64,000 nt of DNA from Pseudomonadota bacterium (GCA_021792365.1 JAJYUT010000004.1:434001-498000), one strand, 5' to 3'; positions 7,213 through 16,186 are shown, numbered from the stretch's first letter. Numbers and translations are program-made. The notes: generated from the letters alone by a model not told the origin.

Positions 7213-9660
7213 ATGTCCACACTCCCAAATCAGGCGCGCGCTGTCATCATCGGCGGTGGCATCATCGGCTGCTCGACGGCCTATCATTTGGCCAAGCTCG
7301 GCTGGAAGGATGTCGTGCTGATCGAGCGGCACAAGCTGACCTCCGGCAGCACCTGGCACGCGGCCGGCCTGGTCGGGCAGTTGCGCACCTCCGCGAACAT
7401 CACGCAGCTTCTGAAATACTCCGTGGAGCTCTATGACACGCTGGAGCAGGACACCGGCCTCGCCACCGGCTGGAAGCGCAATGGCGGATTGCGCCTTGCC
7501 TGCAATGCGGAGCGCATGACCGAGATCAAGCGCCAGGCGACGACCGCGCATTCCTTCGGGCTGGAGATGCATCTGCTCTCGCCGCAGGAGGCGCAGACGC
7601 TTTGGCCTGTCATGGACATTTCCGACGTGGTCGGCGCGGCATTCCTGCCGACCGACGGCCAGGTGAATCCCGCCGATCTCACACAATCCCTGGCCAAGGG
7701 CGCGCGCCAGGGCGGCGTGAGGATCATCGAGGATGTGGTCGTCACCGGCATCTTGGTCGAGCAGGGCCGGGCGGTCGGGGTCGAAACCAGCCGGGGAAGC
7801 ATCAAGGCCGACATCGTGGTGAATTGCGCCGGACAATGGGCGCGGCGCGTTGGCGCCATGGCGGGAGTCAGCGTGCCGCTGACCTCCGTGCAGCACCAGT
7901 ATCTGGTGACGGAGCCGATCGCCGGCGTGCCGAAGAACCTGCCGACCCTGCGCGATCCGGACCGCCTGATCTATTTCAAGGAGGAGGTCGGCGGGCTGGT
8001 GATGGGCGGCTATGAGCACAACCCGAAGCCCTGGCAGTCGCATCCACTGCCCGAGGATTTCGCGTTCCAGCTTCTGCAGAACGACACCGATCATTTCGAG
8101 CCGCTGATGGAGCAGGCGCTGGCGCGCGTGCCCGCGTTGGCGAATGCCGGCATCAAGCAGATGATCAACGGCCCCGAGAGCTTCACGCCCGATGGCAACT
8201 TCATCCTGGGCGAAGCGCCGGAGCTGAAGAACTTCTATGTCGGCGCGGGCTTCAACGCCTTCGGCATCGCCTCGGGCGGCGGCGCCGGCCGCGCGCTGGC
8301 GGAATGGCTGGCGGCCGGCGAGGCGCCGATGGATCTCTGGCCGGTCGATATCCGCCGCTTCGGCCAGGTGCACCGCGACCGCAATTGGGTCATCACCCGC
8401 ACGCTCGAGGCCTATGCGCATCACTATTCGATGGCTTGGCCGCACGAGGAGCTGGAAAGCGCGCGCCCCGTCCGCACCTCGCCGCTCTATGGCAGGCTCA
8501 AGGAGCAGGGTGCCGTATTCGGCTGGAAGCTGGGCTGGGAGCGGCCGAACTGGTTCGCTCCCAGCGGCGTCGAACCGAAGGATGTCTACACCTATGGCCG
8601 GCAGAACTGGTTCCAGCATGTCGGCGCGGAGCACAAGGCTTGCCGCGAGAGCGTGGTGGTGATTGACCAGACTTCCTTCGCCAAGTTCCTGATGATCGGC
8701 AAGGATGCGGAGGCGGCGCTGTCCTGGATCTGTGCCAATGACGTGGCGGTGCAGCCCGGCCGCCTGGTCTACACCCAGATGCTGAACGAGCGCGGCGGCA
8801 TCGAATGCGACCTCACTGTCTCGAGGCTCGACGAGGATTGCTACTACATCGTCACCGGCACCGGCTACGCAACCCACGATTTCCACTGGATCCGCCGCCA
8901 TATCCCGGACGGCCTCGACGCGCGGCTGATCGATGTCACCTCCTCCAATGGCGTGCTGAGCCTGATGGGGCCGAAGGCGCGCGATGTCCTGTCCAGCGTG
9001 ACCGAGGCCGATGTCGGCAACGCAGCTTTCCCGTTCGGCCAGCATCGCGAGATCATGATCGCCGGCACGCCGGTGCGCGCGCTGCGCGTCACCTATGTGG
9101 GCGAGCTGGGCTGGGAACTGCACATGCCGCTCGACTCGCTCGCCAGTGTCTACGACACGCTGATGAGGGCCGGCGCGCCGCACGGCATCCGCAACGCCGG
9201 CTACCGCGCGATCGAGAGCCTGCGGCTCGAGAAGTTCTATCGCGCCTGGTCGAGCGACATCACGCCGGACCATTCGCCGCTGGAAGCCGGCATGGGCTGG
9301 GCGGTGAAGCTGAAGAAGAACGTGCCGTTCCTGGGCCGCGAGGCGCTGACCAGGCAGGCGATGAAAAGGCTGCCGAAGCTGCTCGCCTGCTTCACGGTCG
9401 ATGATCCCTCCATCGTCCTGCTCGGCCGCGAAACCATCTTCCGCAATGGCAAGCAGGTCGGCTGGCTTGCCTCAGGCGGATACGGCTATACGCTGAAGAC
9501 CAATATCGGTATCGGCTACGTGCGCGACAAGGAGAACGGCGTCACGCCCGAGGACGTGCTCTCCGGCACCTACGAGCTGGAGATCGCCTGCGAACGCTAT
9601 CCTGCCAAGGTCAGCCTGGAGCCGCTCTACGACCCGAAGATGGCGCGAGTGAAGGCATAA
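7213..9660 (+). CDS. FAD-dependent demethylase, dimethylglycine/sarcosine dehydrogenase type, paralogue 2
   Basis: An 815-residue flavoprotein with the same architecture as the gene at 3807. It has a GGGIIG dinucleotide motif (residues 14-19), STWHAAGL with the candidate FAD-linking His49, then the FAD-binding and substrate domain. A GcvT-type C-terminal half follows with NERGGIECDLTVSRL, YVGELGWELHMP and GYRAIESLRLEKFYRAWSSD. It is clearly a close paralogue of the first, sharing nearly all motif residues including the long RPNWFAP segment that joins the two halves. The start is ATG 7213, 30 nt after the kinase gene. Two near-identical enzymes flanking a kinase suggest sequential demethylation steps or two related substrates; I cannot tell which from sequence. 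Confidence 0.88.
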   Translation: MSTLPNQARAVIIGGGIIGCSTAYHLAKLGWKDVVLIERHKLTSGSTWHAAGLVGQLRTSANITQLLKYSVELYDTLEQDTGLATGWKRNGGLRLACNAERMTEIKRQATTAHSFGLEMHLLSPQEAQTLWPVMDISDVVGAAFLPTDGQVNPADLTQSLAKGARQGGVRIIEDVVVTGILVEQGRAVGVETSRGSIKADIVVNCAGQWARRVGAMAGVSVPLTSVQHQYLVTEPIAGVPKNLPTLRDPDRLIYFKEEVGGLVMGGYEHNPKPWQSHPLPEDFAFQLLQNDTDHFEPLMEQALARVPALANAGIKQMINGPESFTPDGNFILGEAPELKNFYVGAGFNAFGIASGGGAGRALAEWLAAGEAPMDLWPVDIRRFGQVHRDRNWVITRTLEAYAHHYSMAWPHEELESARPVRTSPLYGRLKEQGAVFGWKLGWERPNWFAPSGVEPKDVYTYGRQNWFQHVGAEHKACRESVVVIDQTSFAKFLMIGKDAEAALSWICANDVAVQPGRLVYTQMLNERGGIECDLTVSRLDEDCYYIVTGTGYATHDFHWIRRHIPDGLDARLIDVTSSNGVLSLMGPKARDVLSSVTEADVGNAAFPFGQHREIMIAGTPVRALRVTYVGELGWELHMPLDSLASVYDTLMRAGAPHGIRNAGYRAIESLRLEKFYRAWSSDITPDHSPLEAGMGWAVKLKKNVPFLGREALTRQAMKRLPKLLACFTVDDPSIVLLGRETIFRNGKQVGWLASGGYGYTLKTNIGIGYVRDKENGVTPEDVLSGTYELEIACERYPAKVSLEPLYDPKMARVKA

Positions 9661-9703
9661 TACCCTCTGGTCAAACAGCCGGCTCCTGGGGTGTGATGAG
9701 GGC

Positions 9704-10471
9704 ATGGCCGACCAGATCTCCCACGATTACGACACCACCATGCTCGACATGCTCCAGATCATCTGGGGCGAGGGCTATCTGTCGCCGGGCGGGCCGCAGG
9801 CGGTGCGCGAGATCGTGGCCGGCATCGATTTGGCCGGCAAGCGCGTGCTGGATATCGGCTGCGGCATCGGCGGCCTGGATGAAATGCTAGTCGAGCTGGG
9901 CGCGTCGCATGTGACGGCGGTGGATGTGGCGGCGCCGTTGATCGCGCTGGCGCGGCGCCGCGTTGCCGATCCGCGTATCGCGTTCGAGGTGATCGAGCCG
10001 GAGCAGGCGCTGCCCTTCGCCAATGCCAGCTTCGACGTGGTCTTCACAAAGGACGCCTGGCTGCACGTGATCGACAAGCGCGCCCTGCTGGGCGAGGTGC
10101 ATCGCGTGCTGAAGCCGGGCGGCCGCCTTGCGGGCGGCGACTGGATGAAGGGGCCGGAGCCGTTCAGCGCCGACATGCTCTATTTCATCGAGCTGGAGGG
10201 CATTCCTTATCACCCCACGACGCTCGCGGAATACGGACTGATGCTGCACCAACTGGGCTTCGAGGATGTGAAGCTGGTGGACATCAACGCCTGGTATCGC
10301 GACCTCGCCAGGCAGGAGCTGGCGCGGCTCAAAGGCGAGCTGTTCGGGGTGATGACGGAAAAGCTGGGCGCCGAAGCGCGCGATCACTTCGTCGAGGATT
10401 GGCGCATGCTGACCGTGGTGCTCGACAAGGGCGAGCTGCGCCCCGCGCGATTGTGGGCCCGCAAGCCGTGA
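9704..10471 (+). CDS. SAM-dependent methyltransferase resembling phosphoethanolamine N-methyltransferase
   Basis: A 255-residue class I methyltransferase. The SAM site is VLDIGCGIGGLDEML, followed by an acidic strand end (VTAVDVA). The N-terminal WGEGYLSPGG and the post-core FTKDAWLHVIDKRALLGEV resemble two signature regions of phosphoethanolamine/phosphocholine-pathway methyltransferases (G-x-G-F-V-S-T-G-G and S-R-D-x-I-L-H-I-x-D-K). That likeness is my recollection of the family and needs an alignment. It lies 43 nt after the second demethylase gene and overlaps the following acetyltransferase by 4 nt. Because it sits next to a choline-kinase-like gene, an N-methyl amino-alcohol or betaine substrate is plausible. 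A generic small-molecule methyltransferase is the alternative. Confidence 0.75.
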   Translation: MADQISHDYDTTMLDMLQIIWGEGYLSPGGPQAVREIVAGIDLAGKRVLDIGCGIGGLDEMLVELGASHVTAVDVAAPLIALARRRVADPRIAFEVIEPEQALPFANASFDVVFTKDAWLHVIDKRALLGEVHRVLKPGGRLAGGDWMKGPEPFSADMLYFIELEGIPYHPTTLAEYGLMLHQLGFEDVKLVDINAWYRDLARQELARLKGELFGVMTEKLGAEARDHFVEDWRMLTVVLDKGELRPARLWARKP

Positions 10472-11031
10472 ATACCCAGACGCCCATCGGGCCGTTCATC
10501 CGCCCGGCAATCCCCGACGACGCCGAGGGCATCGCGCGCGTGCATGTCCGCTCCTGGCAGGAGGCCTATGTCGGACTCCTGCCGCAGCCCGTGCTGGATC
10601 GGCAATCCGTTCCGGCGCGGCTGCGCTGGTGGTCCGGCGTGCTGCAGCAGGTGCGCGACGACCGCTGGACGTTTGTCGCCATCGACCCTGCCGCCGGGAT
10701 CGTGGGGTTCGCGGGCGGCGATCGCGCGCGGCGCAGGATGTTCGGCCCCGGCTACAGCGTGCCCGTGCTCTACGTCTTGCAGTCGCATGTGCGCCGCGGG
10801 CTGGGCAGGAAGCTGATGCATGCCTTGGGCCAGGCGATGGCGCGGGATGGATCCGGCGAGGTGGAGGTCTGGTCGCTGGCGAGCAACGCGCCGGCGCGCG
10901 CCTTCTATGCAGGGATCGGCGGAAAGCTGGCGGCGGCATCGACCGACCGCGACCACAACCGGGTGCCGCTGGCCGGCTATCGCTGGCGCAACGCGGCGGA
11001 GCTGGCGGAGAAATCGGCCGGCAGGACATGA
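10468..11031 (+). CDS. GNAT-family N-acetyltransferase
   Basis: A 187-residue acetyltransferase. It starts with the usual FIRPAIPDDAEGIARVHVRSWQ of GNAT proteins. The acetyl-CoA pyrophosphate loop is R-R-G-L-G-R-K-L, in LQSHVRRGLGRKLMHAL, and the C-terminal part has SLASNAPARAFYAGIGG. The start is GTG 10468, which overlaps the TGA of the methyltransferase gene (GTGA), so translation is probably coupled. The frame is open further upstream, but that part is the shadow of the methyltransferase gene. The substrate cannot be read from sequence; context suggests modification of an amine or amino acid in the methylamine pathway. Confidence 0.82.
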   Translation: MNTQTPIGPFIRPAIPDDAEGIARVHVRSWQEAYVGLLPQPVLDRQSVPARLRWWSGVLQQVRDDRWTFVAIDPAAGIVGFAGGDRARRRMFGPGYSVPVLYVLQSHVRRGLGRKLMHALGQAMARDGSGEVEVWSLASNAPARAFYAGIGGKLAAASTDRDHNRVPLAGYRWRNAAELAEKSAGRT

Positions 11032-11131
11032 CTAAATCTCACGGACTTTCTGACCATTTGGCGCGTTGCCCGGGCTCCGGCCGCTTGGCAGAGTCCGCGC
11101 GGCTTTCCGCATTCCCGAGGGGCTCGTTTCA

Positions 11132-13549
11132 ATGAAATCGCATGTGCGCGTGGCGGTGATCGGCGGTGGCGTGGTTGGCGTCAGCGTGCTCTACCACCTG
11201 ACCAGACTCGGCTGGAGCGACGTTGCGCTGATCGAGCGCTCGGAGCTGACATCGGGCTCGACCTGGCACGCGGCGGGCGGCATGCACACCATCAACGGCG
11301 ACACCAATATGTCGGTGCTGCAGGCCTATACCGTGCGGCTCTATGACGAGCTGGAGCGGGAATCCGGCCAGGCCTGCGGCATCCATCGCGTCGGCTGCCT
11401 CTATGTCGCGGCCAACGAGACCTGCATGGATTACTTCCGGATGGAGCGCGGGCGGGCGCGCCATCTCGGGCTCGATCTCGATTTCGTCTCGCTGGACGAG
11501 GTGAAGAAACTCAATCCGCTGATCGACACGTCGCGATTCATCGGGGCGCTGTTCGATCCGAATGACGGCCATGTCGATCCCTCGAGCGTGACCAACGCCT
11601 ACGCCAAGGCCGCAAAGGCGAAGGGCGCGGAGGTCTATCTGCGCAACCCGGTGATCGAGCTGAAGCAGACAGGCAAGGGTGGCTGGCTGGTCGTGACCAA
11701 GGACGGCACGATCGAGGCGGATTACGTCGTCAATGCCGGCGGCTTGTGGGCGCGCGAAGTCGGGCGCTTGGCCGGGGTCGATCTGCCCATCATTCCGATG
11801 GAGCATCAGTATATCGTCACCAACGACATACCGGCGGTGGCGGAGCTGGGGCGCGAGCTGCCGATGTCGATCGATTTCGACGGCGAATCCTACCTGCGGC
11901 AGGAGGGCAAGGGCCTGCTGATCGGCACCTACGAGCATGGCTGCAAGCACTGGGCGGTCGGCGGGACGCCGCGGGACTTCGCGCATGAGTTGCTGCCCAA
12001 CGACGTCGACCGGATCTGGAGCGCGCTCGAAGTGGCGATGGAGCGTTATCCATGCCTCGCCGATGGCGGGATCAAGCGCGTCATGAACGGCGGCATGGTG
12101 TTCTCGCCCGACGGCAACCCGATCATCGGGCCGGTGCGCGGGCTTCAGAACTACTTTCTCGCCTGCGGCGTGATGGCGGGCTTCAGCCAGGGCGGGGGCG
12201 TCGGCCTCGCCGTCGCGCAATGGATCGTCGATGGCGAACCCGGCATGGACGTGTTCGCCATGGATGTGGCGCGTTACGGCGATCACGTAAACACTGCGTA
12301 TGTGCTGGAGAAGACGACGGAGAACTACCGCCGCCGCTTCACCATCACCTGCCCGAACGAGGAATTGCTCGCCGCGCGGCCGCTCAAGACCACGCCGGCC
12401 TATGGCGCGTTCCAGCAGGCGGGCGCCGCTTTCGGCGCGCTCTATGGCTGGGAGTATCCGTTGTGGTTCGCGGGCGATGGCAAGCAAGCGAAGGAAGCGC
12501 CGACCTTCCGGCGCTCCGAGGCCTTCGCGCGCATCGGCGAAGAGGCGAAGGCGGTGCGCGAGGCGGTCGGTCTGTTCGAATCCTCCTGTTACGCAAAATT
12601 CGATGTCTCGGGCCCGGGCGCGACGGCGTTCCTTGATCGCCTGACCTGCAACAAGCTGCCGCAAGCGGATGGAAGAACAACGCTGGCGCCGCTGCTGACA
12701 CCGAAAGGGAGGGTGTTCGGCGACCTGACGGTTACGCGCCTTGCGGCAGACCACTACCTGATGATCGGATCGCCGACCGCGATCGTCTACTACCAGCGCT
12801 GGTTCGACCGTCATCGGGGCGCTGAGGACGTGACGATCCGCGACGCGACGGCGGATTGGACCGGCTTCTCGCTGACCGGCCCCAAGGCGCGCGACGTGCT
12901 GGCCGAGCTGGTGACGGACGACATCTCGCATCAAGCTTTTCCGTTCCTGTCGGCGCGACGGATGAAAGTGGGGTTGGCGGACGCGATCGTGATCCGCGTC
13001 AGCTTCACCGGCGAGCTCGGCTACGAGGTCTACACCGCGCCGGAATGCGAGCTTCACGTGCTGGAGCGCATCCGCGCGGCGGGCAAGGCGCACGGGCTCC
13101 GGCTGTGCGGCATGCGCGCGCTCAATGCGCTGCGCCTGGAGAAGGGCTACGGCTCCTGGGGCCGCGAGTTCAGCGTCGACTACACGCCGGCGGAGGCAGG
13201 CCTGGACCGGTTCGTGCGTATCGACAAGGGCGACTTCATCGGGCGTGACGCGGCGAAACGCATCCTGGGGGAACCGCCGAAGCGGCGGCTTGCGATCTTC
13301 GCCCTCGACGCGGGCGAGGTCGATCCGATGGGCAACGAGCCGATCCTCGCGGGCGGCGAGGTCGTGGGCCGGCTGACCTCCGGCGGCTACGGGTTCCACG
13401 TGGGCCAAGCGATCGGCCTCGGCTACATCCGCAGCGAGGTCCTCCACGCCGCGAGCAGTCTGGAGATCGAGATCCTGGGCGAGCGGCGCCCGGCGCGCAT
13501 CCTGCCGGAGCCACCTTACGATCCCGCCGGCAAGCGTCTGCGGATATAA
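11132..13549 (+). CDS. FAD-dependent demethylase, dimethylglycine/sarcosine dehydrogenase type, divergent paralogue 3
   Basis: An 805-residue protein with the same FAD plus GcvT layout. It has GGGVVG at residues 11-16 and STWHAAGG with His46 as the possible covalent FAD site. It departs from the other two. The segment after the histidine is GGMHTING instead of GLVGQLR, the RPNWFAP linker is replaced by EYPLWFAGDG, and the folate-domain NERGGIECD is replaced by LTPKGRVFGDLTVTRL. The C-terminal half still keeps SFTGELGYEVYTAP and ALRLEKGYGSWGREFSVDYTPAEAGL. The start is ATG 11132 with GAGGGG 9 nt upstream, not the earlier in-frame codon at 11066. The differences suggest another methylated substrate. 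It ends 3 nt from the convergent sensor kinase gene. Confidence 0.87.
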   Translation: MKSHVRVAVIGGGVVGVSVLYHLTRLGWSDVALIERSELTSGSTWHAAGGMHTINGDTNMSVLQAYTVRLYDELERESGQACGIHRVGCLYVAANETCMDYFRMERGRARHLGLDLDFVSLDEVKKLNPLIDTSRFIGALFDPNDGHVDPSSVTNAYAKAAKAKGAEVYLRNPVIELKQTGKGGWLVVTKDGTIEADYVVNAGGLWAREVGRLAGVDLPIIPMEHQYIVTNDIPAVAELGRELPMSIDFDGESYLRQEGKGLLIGTYEHGCKHWAVGGTPRDFAHELLPNDVDRIWSALEVAMERYPCLADGGIKRVMNGGMVFSPDGNPIIGPVRGLQNYFLACGVMAGFSQGGGVGLAVAQWIVDGEPGMDVFAMDVARYGDHVNTAYVLEKTTENYRRRFTITCPNEELLAARPLKTTPAYGAFQQAGAAFGALYGWEYPLWFAGDGKQAKEAPTFRRSEAFARIGEEAKAVREAVGLFESSCYAKFDVSGPGATAFLDRLTCNKLPQADGRTTLAPLLTPKGRVFGDLTVTRLAADHYLMIGSPTAIVYYQRWFDRHRGAEDVTIRDATADWTGFSLTGPKARDVLAELVTDDISHQAFPFLSARRMKVGLADAIVIRVSFTGELGYEVYTAPECELHVLERIRAAGKAHGLRLCGMRALNALRLEKGYGSWGREFSVDYTPAEAGLDRFVRIDKGDFIGRDAAKRILGEPPKRRLAIFALDAGEVDPMGNEPILAGGEVVGRLTSGGYGFHVGQAIGLGYIRSEVLHAASSLEIEILGERRPARILPEPPYDPAGKRLRI

Positions 13550-13552
13550 CGG

Positions 13553-15586
13553 CTACAGCGACCCGAGCAGCCGCCTCAGGTCCTCGTCTTCCTCGATCGT
13601 CTCGGGCGCTTGTTCCGGCGCGGCCCGCAGATCGGCGCCGCGGATCGGTGCGGCGTCGGTGGCGATCGAGCGCCGCAGCGCCAGGGTCAGGCGGTCCGGG
13701 TCGATGGGCTTCGGTACATAATCGTTCATGCCGAGGCCGAGATAGCGTTCCTCGTCGCCCGCCATAGCGTTGGCGGTGAGGGCGATGATCGGCAGCTTCG
13801 CATACTCATCGCCGAGCTTGCGAATGGTCTGGGCCGCTTCGACGCCGTCCATCACCGGCATATGGATATCCATCAGCACGCCGTCATAGCGGCTCTTCTG
13901 CAGGGCCGCGATCGCCTTGGCGCCGTCCTCCGCGATCACGCATTCATGGCCGGCCGTGCGCAGCATGGAGGCGATCACCACCTGGTTCACCTGGTTGTCC
14001 TCGGCGACCAGCAGCGTAAGCCTGCGTTCGCCGGGCAGGGTGAGCAGCCGCGAACGCGCGTCCGCCTCCGGCATGGGCTGGATCGTGTCCTCGGCGACGC
14101 TGCAATCGGCCGCGAACCAGAAGGTCGAGCCTCTGCCCGGCGCGCTGTCGACGCCGACCTCGCCGCCCATGAGCTGCGCCAGCTCGCGGCAGATGGCGAG
14201 ACCCAGCCCCGTGCCGCCGAACCGGCGGGTGGTGGAGGTGTCGGCCTGGCTGAATTTCTGGAACAGGCGCGGAATGGTATCGGCGGCGATCCCGATGCCG
14301 GTGTCGATCACGGTCACGCGCAGCCGGTAGACGCTCTTGCCGAGCATTTCGCCCGACAGGCGCACGGTCACGCCGCCCCGTTCGGTGAACTTGATGGCAT
14401 TGCCCAGGTAGTTGGCGACGATCTGCCCGATGCGGTTGGCATCTCCCACGAGCACCGAGGGCACGCCCGGGTCGACCTGGGCCTTGAACGCAAGCCCCTT
14501 GTTGAGCGCCGAGGGGCGCCACAGGGCCATCATGTCGTCGAGCACGCGCCGCGGCAGGAAGGGTGCGACCTCCAGCTCGAGGCGACCGGCTTCGATCTTC
14601 GAGATATCGAGAATATCGTTGAGGATGTTGAGCAGGGTGGAGGCGGCATTGGCCAGGGTGCTCAGCTTGTCGCGCTGGTCGGGCTGCAGCGGCGTCGCCA
14701 TCAGCACATGCACCATGCCGACGATGCCGTTCATCGGCGTGCGGATCTCGTGGCTCATCGCGGCCAGGAACTCGGACTTGATGCGGTTCGCGGATTCCGC
14801 CGCGTCACGTGCCTTCAGCAGATCCTTGTTGAGCGCGCCCAGCTCTTCGCTGCGGCGCTGCAGTGCCAGTTCGGCATTGCGCCGCTCGATCGCGTGGTCG
14901 CGGAACACGGCGAGCGCCTGCGCCATGCGGCCGACCTCGTCATTGCGCGCGACGAAGGGAATCCGGCCGGCGAGCTGGCCGGTGGCGAAGCGCTGCATCA
15001 GGTCTGTCATGCGGTCGAGCGGCCGGGTCAGGAAATGCAGCGCCGCGAACACGCTGCCGAGCAGGGCGACCGCCAGGGCACCGACCGTATAGAGGATCTG
15101 CTCGAGGTGCCGCTCTTCCGCCGCTGTCATCACGGTCCGTGACAGCCGCACCAGAATCCAGGCGATCTCATTTCCGTTCGCGAAGATCTTGGCTTTGCCC
15201 TCGACATGCGGGCCGTCGGCGATGCGGTTGAACACGGCGATGAATTCGGGGCCGTTGGTCTCCCAGATGACGGCCCGCTGGAAGCCATCAACCACTTTGA
15301 GGGCCTCGAGCTGCGCGCGCGTGTTGTCCCGGTCGAATTCCCAGACCGAGTTGGCGACTGCGCCGGAATAGAGGTTGGCCAGATTCTGCGCGGTGGCGCG
15401 CAGCTCGCCCAGCCGCTCCACCCGGAACCGCTCCATCTGATAGGAAATGAATGCGGCCAGGATGACCAGCACTGCGATCGACAGCGCAACGACCACCTTA
15501 ACTTTCAGTCCCACAGCCGGCAGGCGCAGATCCATAGCCGCTTGTAACGCGGGTGTGGTTAAGAACGCCATAATGGAGGTGCTCAT
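13553..15586 (-). CDS. Hybrid sensor histidine kinase with receiver domain
   Basis: A membrane-bound sensor kinase of 677 residues. A first membrane helix lies near residues 28-48. A periplasmic sensor region of about 120 residues follows, then a second helix (about 167-188) and a HAMP-type linker with a short coiled coil. Next come HisKA with the phospho-acceptor His279 in [10 protein letters not shown], the ATPase domain ([30 protein letters not shown]), and a receiver domain with phospho-acceptor Asp573 in [11 protein letters not shown]. No HPt domain follows and no response regulator gene is adjacent, so the phosphorelay partner is elsewhere. The start is ATG 15586 with AAGGA 6-7 nt upstream. 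The signal is unknown. It is convergent with the demethylase gene and divergent from the sulfate-uptake regulator. Confidence 0.92.
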   Translation of the reverse strand: MSTSIMAFLTTPALQAAMDLRLPAVGLKVKVVVALSIAVLVILAAFISYQMERFRVERLGELRATAQNLANLYSGAVANSVWEFDRDNTRAQLEALKVVDGFQRAVIWETNGPEFIAVFNRIADGPHVEGKAKIFANGNEIAWILVRLSRTVMTAAEERHLEQILYTVGALAVALLGSVFAALHFLTRPLDRMTDLMQRFATGQLAGRIPFVARNDEVGRMAQALAVFRDHAIERRNAELALQRRSEELGALNKDLLKARDAAESANRIKSEFLAAMSHEIRTPMNGIVGMVHVLMATPLQPDQRDKLSTLANAASTLLNILNDILDISKIEAGRLELEVAPFLPRRVLDDMMALWRPSALNKGLAFKAQVDPGVPSVLVGDANRIGQIVANYLGNAIKFTERGGVTVRLSGEMLGKSVYRLRVTVIDTGIGIAADTIPRLFQKFSQADTSTTRRFGGTGLGLAICRELAQLMGGEVGVDSAPGRGSTFWFAADCSVAEDTIQPMPEADARSRLLTLPGERRLTLLVAEDNQVNQVVIASMLRTAGHECVIAEDGAKAIAALQKSRYDGVLMDIHMPVMDGVEAAQTIRKLGDEYAKLPIIALTANAMAGDEERYLGLGMNDYVPKPIDPDRLTLALRRSIATDAAPIRGADLRAAPEQAPETIEEDEDLRRLLGSL

Positions 15587-15688
15587 GCGTTATCCTTGCG
15601 GGACCGCGATGCCGCCGGATCTCAAGTCAGATCAACGAGTTGATGTGCATTCAGGCTCAGGTCAAGTTTAACGGGAGATTGCAGCGGC

Positions 15689-15716
15689 TTGACAGACCGC
15701 ATCAAATCCGTAATCT
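15689..15716 (+). promoter_or_regulatory. Near-consensus sigma-70 promoter of the Rrf2 regulator gene
   Basis: TTGACA at 15689-15694 and TAATCT at 15711-15716, separated by 16 nt. The -35 matches consensus exactly and the -10 nearly so. The coding start at 15740 lies 24 nt after the -10, so the leader would be short. This is the clearest promoter in the window. Confidence 0.7.
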
Positions 15717-15726
15717 CTATCGAGAT
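15713..15726. promoter_or_regulatory. Inverted repeat overlapping the -10 (candidate Rrf2 operator)
   Basis: ATCTC-TATC-GAGAT, a perfect dyad with 5-bp arms and a 4-nt spacer. It overlaps the -10 element and lies immediately upstream of the Rrf2-family gene. Rrf2 regulators are dimers that bind dyads near their own promoters, so negative autoregulation is a reasonable inference. Binding would be relieved or strengthened by the effector of the regulator. Confidence 0.5.
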
Positions 15727-15739
15727 AGTGGAGTAAACG

Positions 15740-16186
15740 ATGCTCTCGCAGAAGGCCAAATATGCGCTGCACGCCTTGCTGTACCTGGCCGACCGGCCGG
15801 CGAGCGAGCCGACGCAAATTGCGGAAATCGCCGAGAGCCAGCATATGCCCCGCAAGTTCCTTGAACTGATTCTCTTGGAACTCAAACGTCACGGGCTCGT
15901 TCGGAGCACCAGGGGCAAGCATGGCGGTTACACGCTCGCCAAGCCGCCTGAGAGCATCACATTCGGCCAGGTCGTGCGGTACATCGACGGGCCGTTGGCG
16001 CTGGTGCCATGCGCAAGCAAGACGGCGTATCGACGATGCGAGGATTGCCTGAGCGAGGTGGAGTGCCCGATCCGGGACACGATGCGCAAGACTCGCGATG
16101 CGGCCGCGCGCGTCCTGGACAATTCCACCCTGGCCGAGGCGATCCGTCGGCCACATCACAGAATCGACATTGGCGCGGGAATCTAG
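15740..16186 (+). CDS. Rrf2-family transcriptional regulator, probable regulator of sulfate uptake
   Basis: A 148-residue regulator with the family N-terminus MLSQKAKYALHALLYLA, then a winged helix (IAEIAESQHMPRKFLELILLELKRHGLV). The typical RSTRGKHGGYTLAKPP wing and ITFGQVVRYIDGPLALVPC follow. It has four cysteines in a C-x11-C-x2-C-x5-C arrangement near residues 92-113. This resembles the cysteine segment of Fe-S-binding or cysteine-responsive Rrf2 members (IscR, CymR types), though spacing differs from the IscR cluster as I recall it. It lies 89 nt upstream of a complete sulfate importer on the same strand, so control of sulfur assimilation by cysteine or Fe-S status is the best inference. 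Confidence 0.88.
   Translation: MLSQKAKYALHALLYLADRPASEPTQIAEIAESQHMPRKFLELILLELKRHGLVRSTRGKHGGYTLAKPPESITFGQVVRYIDGPLALVPCASKTAYRRCEDCLSEVECPIRDTMRKTRDAAARVLDNSTLAEAIRRPHHRIDIGAGI

Noticed and set aside
6037-9273. 1078-codon open frame on the minus strand across the demethylase and kinase genes
   Set aside because: It is the GC-rich shadow of clear plus-strand genes. Its translation is Arg/Ala/His-rich with no domain, and the plus-strand frames show family motifs throughout.
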